Shown here one piece after another: positions 19,034 to 27,546 of a stretch of DNA of 64,000 nt (position 1 is its first letter; the number at the start of each line of letters is the position of its first letter). A program made the translations under genes and the position numbers. This DNA comes from Paenibacillus taihuensis (GTDB lineage: Bacteria; Bacillota; Bacilli; Paenibacillales; Paenibacillaceae). The stretch covers positions 124,001 to 188,000 of the forward strand of contig NZ_QTTN01000002.1 in NCBI RefSeq assembly GCF_003386535.1, in the 5' to 3' direction. The notes beneath the pieces were generated by a model, which was not told the DNA's origin, did no database searches, and saw only the letters and a program-made list of their open reading frames with translations.

Positions 19034-20380
19034 TTAGTGAGCAGCTTCCTTGAGCCGTACCGCAGTCCAATCCGTCCGGTAGAACCGGACCATGACGGCC
19101 GTTCCGAATATGGTCAGGAACGTATACAACGCGAGCCATGCCCCCATGCTGCCCCAGTCAAATACGAAAATAAACAAATAAGCGAGCGGAACAAAGACGA
19201 ACCAGCTGCATAAAAACGAGACACGAAGCAGGAAGGTCGTATCCCCAATACCGCGTAAGCCTCCAGCGAAGAAATTGAGTAAGCCATCAAACAGCTGCAG
19301 GTAGGCAGATACTTTGATTAAGTAAGCCGCGAGCTCATACACTTCTTTGTCATTCGTGTAGAGATGAGTAATTTCAGATGCGAAGATAAGTTCAACCGTA
19401 CCAAGCAGAATTAGAAAAATAGAGCCGAGAATCGCTGTGTCCGTACCGGCGCGACGGCCAAGCAGCGGCGTTCCTTTACCCACGAACTGGCCGACCAGAA
19501 TCGTTGCGGTCGAGCCGAACGCGAATGCCGGCATGAAGCCGAACGACATAATGCTGAGCCCTACTTCATTCGCCGCAAGCGCCTTGTCGCTAAGCCGAGC
19601 AACGAAAGCAGTGAAGATATACATCGATAAGCTGAGGGAGAACTCTTGAACGCCAAGCTTGCCGCTTTCAATCGAGATCAGCTTCATTTCAAGCCACTTC
19701 AGCGAGAACGCAATCCGGCTGCGCGTCTGATACTTCTTGTGCAGCACGAAGAAGAAAATGAATGCACAGATCAATGTCTGCAGTCCTTCACCGAAGATCA
19801 CCGCTATACCTGCGCCGGTCAATCCAAGCTCAGGGAAGCCCCATTCGCCGAACGTAAGCGTGTACGTGAGCAATATGATGGGCACATTCGTAATGAGTGA
19901 GACGATCATCGACATCTTCGTTGCGCCGATGCCCCGCAGGAAGCCGTGGAAGGCGAAGTTGATAATGCCGAACGCCATCGCGTAGAACCGCAGCTCCAGA
20001 TAGAAGCTTCCGGTATCGACAAGCTCCTTCGAGCCTCCGGTCCATCTTAAAATATCGCCAGCGCCGAACCAGCCGACAACTGCAATCAAGACGGCAAACA
20101 CGACGCACATGTACAAGGAAATGTACGTACGCTGTATGCCTTTGCGCATATCGCCTGCACCGTGATTTTGCGCGACAAGGTAATTAACCGTATGCCCGAT
20201 GCCAGAGAAGAGAGCGAATGCGTTGTACATGATGATGTTGGAAACGCCTACAATTGCAATAATAAGTGCACCAAGCTGACCGAGAACAATGAGATTGATC
20301 GTACCTGTCACCGTCTGGCTGGCAAAGGAAACGAGCGACGGGATGGCAAGTACTAAGATTTCTTTCCAGTTACGTAGCAT
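19034..20380 (-). CDS. MATE family efflux transporter (second copy)
   Basis: A 448-residue MATE protein, only distantly similar to the one at 5552-6940. N-terminal WKEILVLAIPSLVSFASQTVTG and twelve predicted helices fit the family. It is placed between yqeY and nfeD, genes that are adjacent in B. subtilis, so it is an insertion. Start ATG 20380 follows a weak GAGG site. Substrate is not predictable. Confidence 0.9.
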   Translation of the reverse strand: MLRNWKEILVLAIPSLVSFASQTVTGTINLIVLGQLGALIIAIVGVSNIIMYNAFALFSGIGHTVNYLVAQNHGAGDMRKGIQRTYISLYMCVVFAVLIAVVGWFGAGDILRWTGGSKELVDTGSFYLELRFYAMAFGIINFAFHGFLRGIGATKMSMIVSLITNVPIILLTYTLTFGEWGFPELGLTGAGIAVIFGEGLQTLICAFIFFFVLHKKYQTRSRIAFSLKWLEMKLISIESGKLGVQEFSLSLSMYIFTAFVARLSDKALAANEVGLSIMSFGFMPAFAFGSTATILVGQFVGKGTPLLGRRAGTDTAILGSIFLILLGTVELIFASEITHLYTNDKEVYELAAYLIKVSAYLQLFDGLLNFFAGGLRGIGDTTFLLRVSFLCSWFVFVPLAYLFIFVFDWGSMGAWLALYTFLTIFGTAVMVRFYRTDWTAVRLKEAAH

Positions 20381-20457
20381 TTGTGCATAAAGCCTCGTTT
20401 CATTAGGTTAGCATTAATTGTGGGCTAATATGCGCACCTCGTCAATACGACAAAACG

Positions 20458-20488
20458 AAAAAACACCCCCCGCAAGCAGGGAGTGTTT
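20458..20488 (-). terminator. Terminator after rpsU-yqeY
   Basis: Hairpin AACACTCCC / GGGGGTGTT with loop tgcttgcg followed by six T on the minus strand, 15 bp beyond the yqeY stop. Confidence 0.85.
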
Positions 20489-20503
20489 GGCTGTCAGCCT
20501 ATG

Positions 20504-20947
20504 TTATTGCAGAAATTGCTGCACAAATGTGTTTACTAGTTTACCGTCAGCCCGCCCTTTTGTTTTAGGCAAAAGTGCACTCATGACTTTCCCCATGTCG
20601 GCTTTGGAAGAAGCACCGGTTTCCTGGATGGTCTGCTGAACAATCAACTTGATCTCTTCTTCGGTCAGCTGCTGAGGCAGGTATACACTAATAATTTCAA
20701 TTTCTGCTGCGACGTCTTTCGCAAGATCATCGCGGCCGGCTTTCTGAAATTCTTGGAGGGAATCTTTACGTTGTTTGATCTCCCGACTTAAGATATCAAG
20801 CACTTCAGCGTCTTCAAGCGGTCGTTTCAGATCAATCTCCTGATTCTTGATGGATGAACGAATCATCCGGATTGTCTGGAGCTTGAACTTCTCTTGGCTC
20901 TTCATCGCTTGCTTCATATCGTCGTTCAATCGTTCGCTAAGGTTCAT
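20504..20947 (-). CDS. yqeY: GatB/YqeY domain protein
   Basis: A 147-residue protein made of the YqeY domain found at the C-terminus of GatB, a tRNA-binding helical domain; free-standing YqeY has no firmly established role. ATG 20947 is preceded by AGGAGG. That ribosome site overlaps the rpsU stop codon, so yqeY is coupled to ribosomal protein bS21 production. Confidence 0.93.
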   Translation of the reverse strand: MNLSERLNDDMKQAMKSQEKFKLQTIRMIRSSIKNQEIDLKRPLEDAEVLDILSREIKQRKDSLQEFQKAGRDDLAKDVAAEIEIISVYLPQQLTEEEIKLIVQQTIQETGASSKADMGKVMSALLPKTKGRADGKLVNTFVQQFLQ

Positions 20948-20962
20948 TGTGGAAGGATCCTC

Positions 20963-21136
20963 CTAAAACTTTCTCTTACGCGCAGCCTCGGACTTCAACT
21001 TACGCTTCACGCTAGGCTTTTCATAATGCTTGCGTTTCTTCACCTCGGCCAATACGCCATCCTTTGCGATGGTACGTTTGAAGCGGCGGAGTGCAGCATC
21101 GATCGTCTCGTTTTTGCGAACTTTTGTTTCAGACAC
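20963..21136 (-). CDS. rpsU: 30S ribosomal protein bS21
   Basis: A 57-residue basic protein starting with [23 protein letters not shown], then [24 protein letters not shown], the complete bS21 sequence pattern. It sits on the small subunit and assists initiation. GGAGGGAGGG lies nine bases before the GTG. Its stop TAG forms part of TAGGAGG, the ribosome site of yqeY. A clear sigma-A promoter is upstream. The gene is shorter than the usual ORF-calling cutoff. Confidence 0.95.
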   Translation of the reverse strand: MSETKVRKNETIDAALRRFKRTIAKDGVLAEVKKRKHYEKPSVKRKLKSEAARKRKF

Positions 21137-21197
21137 CAGTTTTCCCTCCCTCCGAATCAGACCGTCCAGTAAAAGTTAACACGGTTCATCAAATTTA

Positions 21198-21227
21198 ATT
21201 ATATGTTATTAAGAAAGGCAGTGTCAA
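21198..21227 (-). promoter_or_regulatory. Sigma-A promoter of rpsU-yqeY
   Basis: TTGACA (21227-21222), 18-base spacer, TATAAT (21203-21198), both perfect hexamers; leader of about 55 nt to the GTG. Confidence 0.8.
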
Positions 21228-21310
21228 CTTATTAGGACATGCTATTTTTATACATGCGCCAAATCAGCTTGACCAAAGGTTCCCAGCAAGGGTTCAGAGC
21301 CATCAAAACC

Positions 21311-21649
21311 TTAGCCGAGTCCTTTTAATTTCTCCCCGCCGAGCAGGTGAATATGCAAGTGGTAAACAACTTGTCCACCGTCTGAGTTGCAGTTGTTCAC
21401 GAGGCGATAGCCGGATTCCGCAACGCCAAGCTCATTGGCTACGTGGCGCGCTGCACGAAGCAGCTCAGCCATCAGCGCATCGTCCTCATCCGTCACGTCA
21501 TTCATCGTTGCGATATGTTTCTTCGGAATGAGAAGAATATGTACTGGCGCTGCAGGTTGAATGTCGTGGAAAGCAAGCACGTGCTCATTCTCAAACACTT
21601 TTTTGGATGGAATGCTGCCTTCGATGATTTTGCAAAAAATACAATCCAT
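21311..21649 (-). CDS. Histidine triad (HIT/HINT) nucleotide-binding protein
   Basis: A 112-residue HINT-type purine nucleoside phosphoramidase-like protein. It starts MDCIFCKIIEGSIPSKKV and ends with the His triad HLHIHLLGG, both diagnostic. I choose ATG 21649 (AGGAGGAGAAGGT upstream) rather than the frame-opening codon 13 codons earlier. It binds and hydrolyses adenosine phosphoramidates; physiological substrate in bacteria is uncertain. It is monocistronic or lies after the signalling gene, with rpsU downstream on its own promoter. Confidence 0.93.
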   Translation of the reverse strand: MDCIFCKIIEGSIPSKKVFENEHVLAFHDIQPAAPVHILLIPKKHIATMNDVTDEDDALMAELLRAARHVANELGVAESGYRLVNNCNSDGGQVVYHLHIHLLGGEKLKGLG

Positions 21650-21749
21650 TACCTTCTCCTCCTTTCGCCTTACTGAAACGAAAAACATCTACTCCTCATC
21701 ATATCGAAAAAAAGCGGACAAGTCCAACCGAGCATTCGAGCAAAATATG

Positions 21750-24194
21750 CTACACCTGTTCACTTTTCAGCGGCACGAGCACCTTACCGCTGAGGAACAT
21801 CGCTTCCATATCGGTCGCGGACAGCGGTTTGCTGTAATAATAGCCTTGAATTTCGCTGCAATGGTTGTCCACCAAGATATCGAGCTGTTCCTTCGTCTCA
21901 ATCCCTTCGGCGATGACATCCATGTTCAAATGCTTCGCCATGGAAATAATCGTCGCCACGATCGCCTTGTCATTCACGTTCTCCGTAATGTCGCGAATAA
22001 AGGAGCGGTCGATCTTCAGCTTATGAATCGGCAGCAGCTTGAGATAGCTGAGCGAGCTGTAGCCTGTGCCGAAGTCATCCAAGCTGATCCGAATGCCCGA
22101 TTCCGACAATTCATTCAAGATGCCGCTGGACACATTAGGATCCATCATCATGCTTTCTGTAATCTCGAGCTCCAGATATCGGGATTCCAGCCCTGTTTCC
22201 TCCAGAATATCCTTGATATACTTCGTCAGATTCGCTTGATGGAATTGCTGCGAGGACAAATTGACCGACACCGTAATGAGCGGTCCGCCTCCGTCATGCC
22301 ATTCCTTCATCTGCCGGCAGGCTTCACGCAGCACCCAAGTGCCTAGCTCGTAAATCATTCCTGTCTCTTCCGCAATCGGGATGAATACACCTGGCGACAG
22401 TACGCCTTTCTTCGGATGCAGCCAGCGGACAAGCGCCTCGACACCGATAATCTGATTGGTCTCCGCATCCGCTTGCGGCTGATAATCGAGGAACAGCTGG
22501 CCGTGCGCAAGCGCCTGCCTCAGATCGCCCTCCAGCTCGATCTTCTCCTGCAATTGGGCATGTAATTCTCGCGTATAGAACTGATAGCCGTTCTTGCCGT
22601 TCTTCTTCACCTCGTACATCGCGGTGTCAGCATTTTTCAACAATTGAACGGGATCTTCCCCGTCCTCCGGATAAGCCGAGATGCCGATGCTCACCGTTAC
22701 GTAGAAGTCGTTCTCTTTCAGACGATACGGCACGGCGACGGTTTCAATAATCCGCTCCGTAACCCCTGTAATCTCTTCTTTCTCATAGCGGCCATCGCAG
22801 AGCAGCGTGAATTCATCACCGCCCATACGGGAGAGTGTCATCTCATAGCCGCTAAGGCAATCTTCAATCCGTCTGCTTACTTCCTGCAAGAACAAGTCTC
22901 CGTAAGTATGGCCAAGCGAGTCATTGATCAGCTTGAAGCGGTCCATGTCCATAACCATAACCGTAAACCTGCCGGATGCGCGCTCAATCATCTGCTCCAG
23001 CTCCCGATTGAACCACCGGCGATTAGGAAGGCCTGTCAATTCGTCATGAAACGCCAAATGTTGAATCTTTTCCTTCGCTGCCTTCTCTTCCGTTACATCC
23101 TTGGCAATTACATAGCTGCCGACGATTTGGCCATTCACGCTGACCGGCACATTGATGACGTTCAGATCAATACGATGACCAGATTGATTGATGATGGCTG
23201 ACGAGTAGTTCTGCATCTCACCGTCCAGCGATTTGCGTACCATTCCTTGGGTTCCTTCCAAAGCGTCCTCTGCAATGAAAGGCAGCAAGCCGCTTATTGA
23301 ATTGCCCCGAAACCAGCTTCCTGGCAAGCCTGTAAGGTTCGTAATCGCCGCGTTATGGTCGATGATTCGAAGATCTCTATCAACCGATATGATGCCGTCC
23401 TGGTTGTTCTCGAACAACGACTTGTACCAGCGTTCATTTTGCAGAAATTCGGAATCTTTCTTGGAGAAACGATTGGAAATATAAATGCCGAATATCGACA
23501 AACCGAGCGTGAACAATGTCGCAATGACGATCAGATAAGGCAGAAACGTCTGGTCCAGCATAATGCCTGTCATCATATCCGACTGTGCACGAAGCTGAAA
23601 CTGAGCCGCATGCATGCCTGTATAATGCATCCCTACCACGGCGGCGCCCATAATGAGACTGCTAGCGAGCTTGACCAATATCTTATTAAGCTTGCCTTCG
23701 TTCAGATAGAATGCCAGCCACAACGCTGCATTCGAAGCTATGATCGCAATCACAATCGACAGCGCGAAGTAGAATGGCTTGTAAGTAATATCGATCTGCA
23801 TCGCAGCCATCCCTGTGTAATGCATAACCGAAATCCCCGTTGCAAGCAGCATCCCGCCAGCGAGTAGACGCGGAAATGACAGCTTGCTCTGCCCCACGAT
23901 GATGAGCGCAACAAATGCAGCTGCGATCACGACAAGCACAGAGAGGATAACCATGTTCAAATCATAAGCAACAGATGTGCTGAGGGAGAAAGCAAGCATG
24001 CCGACGAAGTGCATAGACCATACGCCAAGCCCCATTCCGACCGCGCCAAATGCAACCCAACCCCAGCGCTGCATCCCTCTTGATGTGCTGATTCTGCCAA
24101 TCAGATCCAGAACCGTGTACGATGCAACCGTAGCGACCAAATAAGAAAATAAGACCAACACCATGTTATATGTACCATAAACGTGATGATGCAA
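21750..24194 (-). CDS. MHYT-PAS-GGDEF-EAL cyclic-di-GMP signalling protein
   Basis: An 814-residue membrane signalling protein. The N-terminal ~240 residues form seven helices with MHYT-type motifs (MHFVGM, MHYTGM twice), proposed to bind copper and sense small ligands. A PAS domain (about 265-385) follows, then GGDEF (RMGGDEF near 490) and EAL (GVEALVRW near 580). Both active sites look intact: EAL has the Asn, Glu, DD (DDFGTGYSSL), Lys (KLKIDRSF) and AEGIET residues. No RxxD inhibitory site is seen five residues before GGDEF. Start is TTG 24194 with GAGGG upstream. So it may both make and degrade c-di-GMP, with net activity unknown. Confidence 0.93.
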   Translation of the reverse strand: MHHHVYGTYNMVLVLFSYLVATVASYTVLDLIGRISTSRGMQRWGWVAFGAVGMGLGVWSMHFVGMLAFSLSTSVAYDLNMVILSVLVVIAAAFVALIIVGQSKLSFPRLLAGGMLLATGISVMHYTGMAAMQIDITYKPFYFALSIVIAIIASNAALWLAFYLNEGKLNKILVKLASSLIMGAAVVGMHYTGMHAAQFQLRAQSDMMTGIMLDQTFLPYLIVIATLFTLGLSIFGIYISNRFSKKDSEFLQNERWYKSLFENNQDGIISVDRDLRIIDHNAAITNLTGLPGSWFRGNSISGLLPFIAEDALEGTQGMVRKSLDGEMQNYSSAIINQSGHRIDLNVINVPVSVNGQIVGSYVIAKDVTEEKAAKEKIQHLAFHDELTGLPNRRWFNRELEQMIERASGRFTVMVMDMDRFKLINDSLGHTYGDLFLQEVSRRIEDCLSGYEMTLSRMGGDEFTLLCDGRYEKEEITGVTERIIETVAVPYRLKENDFYVTVSIGISAYPEDGEDPVQLLKNADTAMYEVKKNGKNGYQFYTRELHAQLQEKIELEGDLRQALAHGQLFLDYQPQADAETNQIIGVEALVRWLHPKKGVLSPGVFIPIAEETGMIYELGTWVLREACRQMKEWHDGGGPLITVSVNLSSQQFHQANLTKYIKDILEETGLESRYLELEITESMMMDPNVSSGILNELSESGIRISLDDFGTGYSSLSYLKLLPIHKLKIDRSFIRDITENVNDKAIVATIISMAKHLNMDVIAEGIETKEQLDILVDNHCSEIQGYYYSKPLSATDMEAMFLSGKVLVPLKSEQV

Positions 24195-24309
24195 AGGTTT
24201 CCCTCTTTCATAGATGTGATAAACCGCACTTTCATCTTAAACGATTTACTGACAATTTTCAGCAAAAATAATGCCAACCCATGCCAAAAGACCTGTTACA
24301 TTCTCAAGC

Positions 24310-24337
24310 AAAAAAAAGCCGACGCGAGGTCGGCTTT
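24310..24337 (-). terminator. Terminator after the His-rich gene
   Basis: AAAGCCGAC-ctcg-CGTCGGCTTTTTTTT on the minus strand, directly after the stop of the gene at 24342. Confidence 0.88.
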
Positions 24338-24341
24338 CGGA

Positions 24342-24803
24342 TTAATAGAAAGGCAGCAGCGATAAAGTGAGCAGCGTTGAGAGCGGGAACACTTGCCGCA
24401 CGAAACGTCTGCGCGGGAAGAACGGGTATGGATAGATTGGGAAGAACGGCGGCTGCGGGAAGAACGCGCGCTGTTCAATATCGCCTCCGCATGGCACGGC
24501 CAGACATACGTATTCATCGTCGATATGTTCAACAATACCGTCGCAGCACCAGCCGTCATGTGTTTGCACAAGTACGTAGCGGTGCATATGCTCATGGCAT
24601 TTTTTCTTCATATCGTGATGATGGTGATGGGCATGCTTCTCATGCTTCTCATGCTTCTCATGCGATTCCATAACCATCGGTTTGTTATCTTGTTTTGTTA
24701 CGTGCTTTGTCTCGCCTTTCGATCCTTTGGACCCTTTGGATTTGGACATTATCGGCTGATTAGGCACCTTCCCTACCGGGGATGTGGTAACCTTCTTCTC
24801 CAT
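24342..24803 (-). CDS. His-rich protein with LSm-like core and Pro/Phe/Arg tail (possible spore coat protein)
   Basis: Not assigned to a named family. The 153-residue chain starts at ATG 24803 (AAGGAGG ten bases upstream; the frame opens 17 codons earlier). Order: a Lys/Ser/Gly linker, a tandem HEK repeat and His run (residues about 48-65), then a compact segment (YVLVQTHDGWCCDGIVEHID to CLAVPCGG) with the G..Y/C.G.I..ID.EYV.L spacing of small Sm-like barrels, then an aromatic-proline stretch (PFFPIYPYPFFPRRR) and a hydrophobic end. Such His- and aromatic-rich compositions are common among spore coat and crust proteins, but that is an inference. It has its own terminator. Confidence 0.6.
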   Translation of the reverse strand: MEKKVTTSPVGKVPNQPIMSKSKGSKGSKGETKHVTKQDNKPMVMESHEKHEKHEKHAHHHHHDMKKKCHEHMHRYVLVQTHDGWCCDGIVEHIDDEYVCLAVPCGGDIEQRAFFPQPPFFPIYPYPFFPRRRFVRQVFPLSTLLTLSLLPFY

Positions 24804-25024
24804 GCTGTTCATGACCTCCTTCATTCTGTTACCATGATATTCGCCCGTAGGCAAATGGCGCCTACTCCGCTGTAAAATAGGCGTTTAACCATGCCCCTCC
24901 CCTCCGTGCTTGCTGCTCCCCAATCGATGCCGATTTGATCAGACTATCAGCCATTAATGAGATGGATTGACATTTTGGTCATGCGTATAATTGGGGTGGT
25001 AGACATGAGGAGGAGAGTTCGAAA

Positions 25025-26341
25025 ATGAAAGTAGCCATTATCGGTGGCGGACTGGCGGGCTTGACCGCAGCTGCTTACCTGTCAGAGCAGCCCGGCATCC
25101 GGGGTGTTCTATTCGAACGGAGTCCGCAGCTTGGCGGACGAGCTTTTACGTATGAGAAGGCCGGCTTCACGCTCAATTACGGCGCGCATGCCATCTACGG
25201 CTTGGACAGACACACGCTATCAGATATGGAACGCGAGCTGAAGCTTACGTTCAGCAGCAAGCAAGTAGATAAACGCAAGGTCATGTACGAGAAAGGCGAG
25301 CAGCTGACGCCAGCGCCGCTGGATTTCGTTAACCTCGTCAAAACCGGTATTCTGACCATGATGCAGAAGGTTCGGTTTGTCGGCGAAATTACCGCAATCA
25401 TTGCAAACATTCATCAAATCAAACATTACGATACACTAGGCGATTACTTGGCCGAATCCGGCGCTGCCGAGGACGTGAAAGAGCTGTGGGAGCATCTCGT
25501 ATGCAGCAATTTCTTCATTACGCCTGAAGACGCACGGCGAGTGCCAGGCTCTGTCATTAGCGACTATTACCATAACCTGTTCCTCTCCCAGCGTCCGGTT
25601 AACTATGTGCTGGGCAGCTGGGCTGTCATTACGAATCAGCTAAAAGAAAAAATCGAGCAGTCCGGTCGCTGGTCCATCGCCCTGCAAGAAGGCATTGACG
25701 GCATCCGCTACGAGCAAGGCAAGTACTGGCTGAAGACGAAAGCACGCGAAGAAGAATTCGATCGCGTCGTGTTCGCAATGCCGGTTCAGCAAGTGATGAA
25801 GCTGCTCCGCGGCACGCCTTGGGAGCCGTTCCTTGCGCCATATGAGCACAATACGGCAACGGAAGTGATGGTTTACGATATCGGACTTAGCCATGTCGTT
25901 GCTCGGCCGTTCAGCTATATCAGCGATATGAACCATAAGCTGTTCATCTCCGACGTCTCAGCGACCGACCACACGCTTGTTCCTGAGGGCGGTCAACTGC
26001 TCCAAGGCATTGCCTACCTGAGCGATGAGAGCAGCGGCGGAGTCACCGACCGCAAAGCGTATTTGGATGAAAAAACGGAGCAAATGGAATCGCTGTTCGA
26101 CCGCCATTATCCAGGATGGCGCGATGCAGTCGCGGTTAAGCGCGTATCGAAGAAAGCGATGGTGCAGAGCGTCAAGAACGTTGCTGGCAACCGTCTGCTG
26201 CCGAACCGGATCGAGAGCATGCCATTCTTCTTCTGCGGCGACGGCTGCGAAGGCAAAGGCGAGCTGGCAGAGCGCGCATTCTCGAGCGGCCGCAAAGCGG
26301 CTGCGCTGGTGCTCGCGGATTTGAAAAATACAGTTCATTAG
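25025..26341 (+). CDS. FAD-dependent oxidoreductase (phytoene desaturase/amine oxidase-like)
   Basis: A 438-residue flavoprotein beginning with the Rossmann dinucleotide-binding motif VAIIGGGLAGLTAAAYL, then a second FAD-contact segment FERSPQLGGRAFTY and NYGAHAIYG, and a C-terminal FAD motif around FFCGDGCEGKGELAERAFSSGRKAA. This is the NAD(P)-binding/amine-oxidase superfamily that includes carotenoid desaturases and protoporphyrinogen oxidase. No carotenoid or heme genes are adjacent, so the substrate is unknown. ATG 25025 follows GAGGAGGAG. It stands alone on the plus strand. Confidence 0.82.
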   Translation: MKVAIIGGGLAGLTAAAYLSEQPGIRGVLFERSPQLGGRAFTYEKAGFTLNYGAHAIYGLDRHTLSDMERELKLTFSSKQVDKRKVMYEKGEQLTPAPLDFVNLVKTGILTMMQKVRFVGEITAIIANIHQIKHYDTLGDYLAESGAAEDVKELWEHLVCSNFFITPEDARRVPGSVISDYYHNLFLSQRPVNYVLGSWAVITNQLKEKIEQSGRWSIALQEGIDGIRYEQGKYWLKTKAREEEFDRVVFAMPVQQVMKLLRGTPWEPFLAPYEHNTATEVMVYDIGLSHVVARPFSYISDMNHKLFISDVSATDHTLVPEGGQLLQGIAYLSDESSGGVTDRKAYLDEKTEQMESLFDRHYPGWRDAVAVKRVSKKAMVQSVKNVAGNRLLPNRIESMPFFFCGDGCEGKGELAERAFSSGRKAAALVLADLKNTVH

Positions 26342-26350
26342 TTTCAAGAG

Positions 26351-26384
26351 TAAGCCCTTCCTAGTGCCTGGGAAGGGCTTATTC
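26351..26384 (+). terminator. Terminator after the FAD oxidoreductase
   Basis: TAAGCCCTTCC / GGAAGGGCTTA hairpin ten bases after the stop codon, with a short T-rich tail (ATTCATTT). Confidence 0.7.
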
Positions 26385-26452
26385 ATTTGGATGAATATAG
26401 CAAAGGTTGCGCATACTTGGCTTGATACATGGAATGCAAGGAGCTCTTGCGA

Positions 26453-26740
26453 ATGGAAGAAGAAAAATACCCGGAGAATTATTTTGAACACTACATCGCT
26501 TGCTTTTCAAGTACACATCAAACCTTAAATCAAGCCGGCTTCGAGAATTTAGCAAAGCTGTACATCGAGATTGAAGGCTCTGATGAGTTCTCCGAATTAA
26601 TTAATGAAATAGAGCTCATTAAAGAAAATGACGATTGGGCGTATTTCGAAGAGAGAGCCAGAGACTTTGAGATTCAAGGACTCACGGTAGTCAAGCTTAA
26701 AGAGATGGCAGAAGTCGCGATAAAGATTGGAATGGAATAA
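26453..26740 (+). CDS. Hypothetical acidic protein, 95 residues
   Basis: I do not recognise this protein. It is small, acidic, predicted helical, without signal or membrane segment, starting MEEEKYPENYFEHYIACF. ATG 26453 is chosen since AAGGAG lies nine bases upstream; the frame opens eight codons before. Its DNA is visibly richer in A/T than the neighbouring genes, and it sits alone between two terminators on the plus strand, so it may have been acquired or may be a lineage-specific orphan. The size and acidity are like many immunity or anti-toxin-type proteins, but no partner is visible. Confidence 0.6.
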   Translation: MEEEKYPENYFEHYIACFSSTHQTLNQAGFENLAKLYIEIEGSDEFSELINEIELIKENDDWAYFEERARDFEIQGLTVVKLKEMAEVAIKIGME

Positions 26741-26759
26741 GCGCAATAAGTACAAGGCA

Positions 26760-26820
26760 CAAAAAAAGAGGTTGTCCCCTCCGTCCGTCTTGCGACTTCG
26801 ATGAGGGAACAGCCTCTTAT
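26760..26820. terminator. Terminator shared by two convergent hypothetical genes
   Basis: Stem AGAGGxTGTxCCCTC / GAGGGxACAxCCTCT with T-run on the minus strand (AAAAAAA at 26760-26766 on the plus strand). It ends the gene at 26817-27428 and can also act on the plus-strand gene ending at 26740. Confidence 0.75.
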
Positions 26821-27428
26821 TTGCTGATCGTAAGAACAGGTGAATCGCTCAGACTCTGCGCAAGCTTCTTGCCCATTGCAACCCACTCTTGATCAACCAG
26901 AATGGTTAATGCACTCGTAGCCGACCATGTGTCATGATCGAACGGCTGCATGGTTTCGCTGCATGCTCGGTACGTCTTCACGAGCGCTTGCAAGAAGTGC
27001 ATCTCATTTGCCTCAAGCGGACCATCGTGATTGAACAGCGTTAAAAGCGAATTCTCGTTAAATTTAAAGAAATCCTCCGCGTTCGTCTTCACTCCCTCGA
27101 AAGGCTTGCCGTTAGAAGTTTCCGCTTCTTTGATGAACTGAATCACTTGCGGCTTTTCTTGGAAGGCAGCGAGCAGCTTGCTCTTGTCCTCCAGGCGCGA
27201 CGCAATATCCTGTTTATCCAACATGTGCTGAGCCGTAGCAGCGACTTCCTGGAAAAACTTCTTCGTCTCGTTGCCAGATTGAATGATCGTATTGCCGCGT
27301 GCGACACGCTTGTCATGATCGTTCTGAATCTTCTGCGTATACAAAGCGACGTTGCCCATTAAGCTCATCGTGAGCAGAAGCAGGACAATCGGCGTAAATA
27401 TGGGACGTTTCTTCTTTTCCTCTTGCAC
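26817..27428 (-). CDS. Hypothetical single-pass membrane protein
   Basis: Unrecognised protein of about 203 residues. A short basic cytoplasmic start (QEEKKKRP) leads to one transmembrane helix (about residues 10-30) and a ~170-residue predicted helical outer domain with no cysteine motif other than one Cys. Two GTG starts are possible: 27452, and 27428 which has GGAGG seven bases upstream and is preferred. It lies downstream of the sbcC gene by about 120 bp and may be on the tail of that operon. No enzymatic motif is seen. Confidence 0.65.
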   Translation of the reverse strand: MQEEKKKRPIFTPIVLLLLTMSLMGNVALYTQKIQNDHDKRVARGNTIIQSGNETKKFFQEVAATAQHMLDKQDIASRLEDKSKLLAAFQEKPQVIQFIKEAETSNGKPFEGVKTNAEDFFKFNENSLLTLFNHDGPLEANEMHFLQALVKTYRACSETMQPFDHDTWSATSALTILVDQEWVAMGKKLAQSLSDSPVLTISK

Positions 27429-27546
27429 GTATAGTTCCTCCAAGCGTTTCACTGTGAAATTACGGTAATCTCCCTACTAACGTTAGCTTGTTCGACAACG
27501 GTTTGCAAGGCTGCCTGGAGGCAAAAGCACATTGTTAACAGAACCG

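Noticed and set aside
24967-24991. TTGACA and TATAAT ahead of the FAD oxidoreductase
   Set aside because: Spacer is only 13 bases, too short for a sigma-A promoter; the -10 might be used with another -35, but I see no good one.
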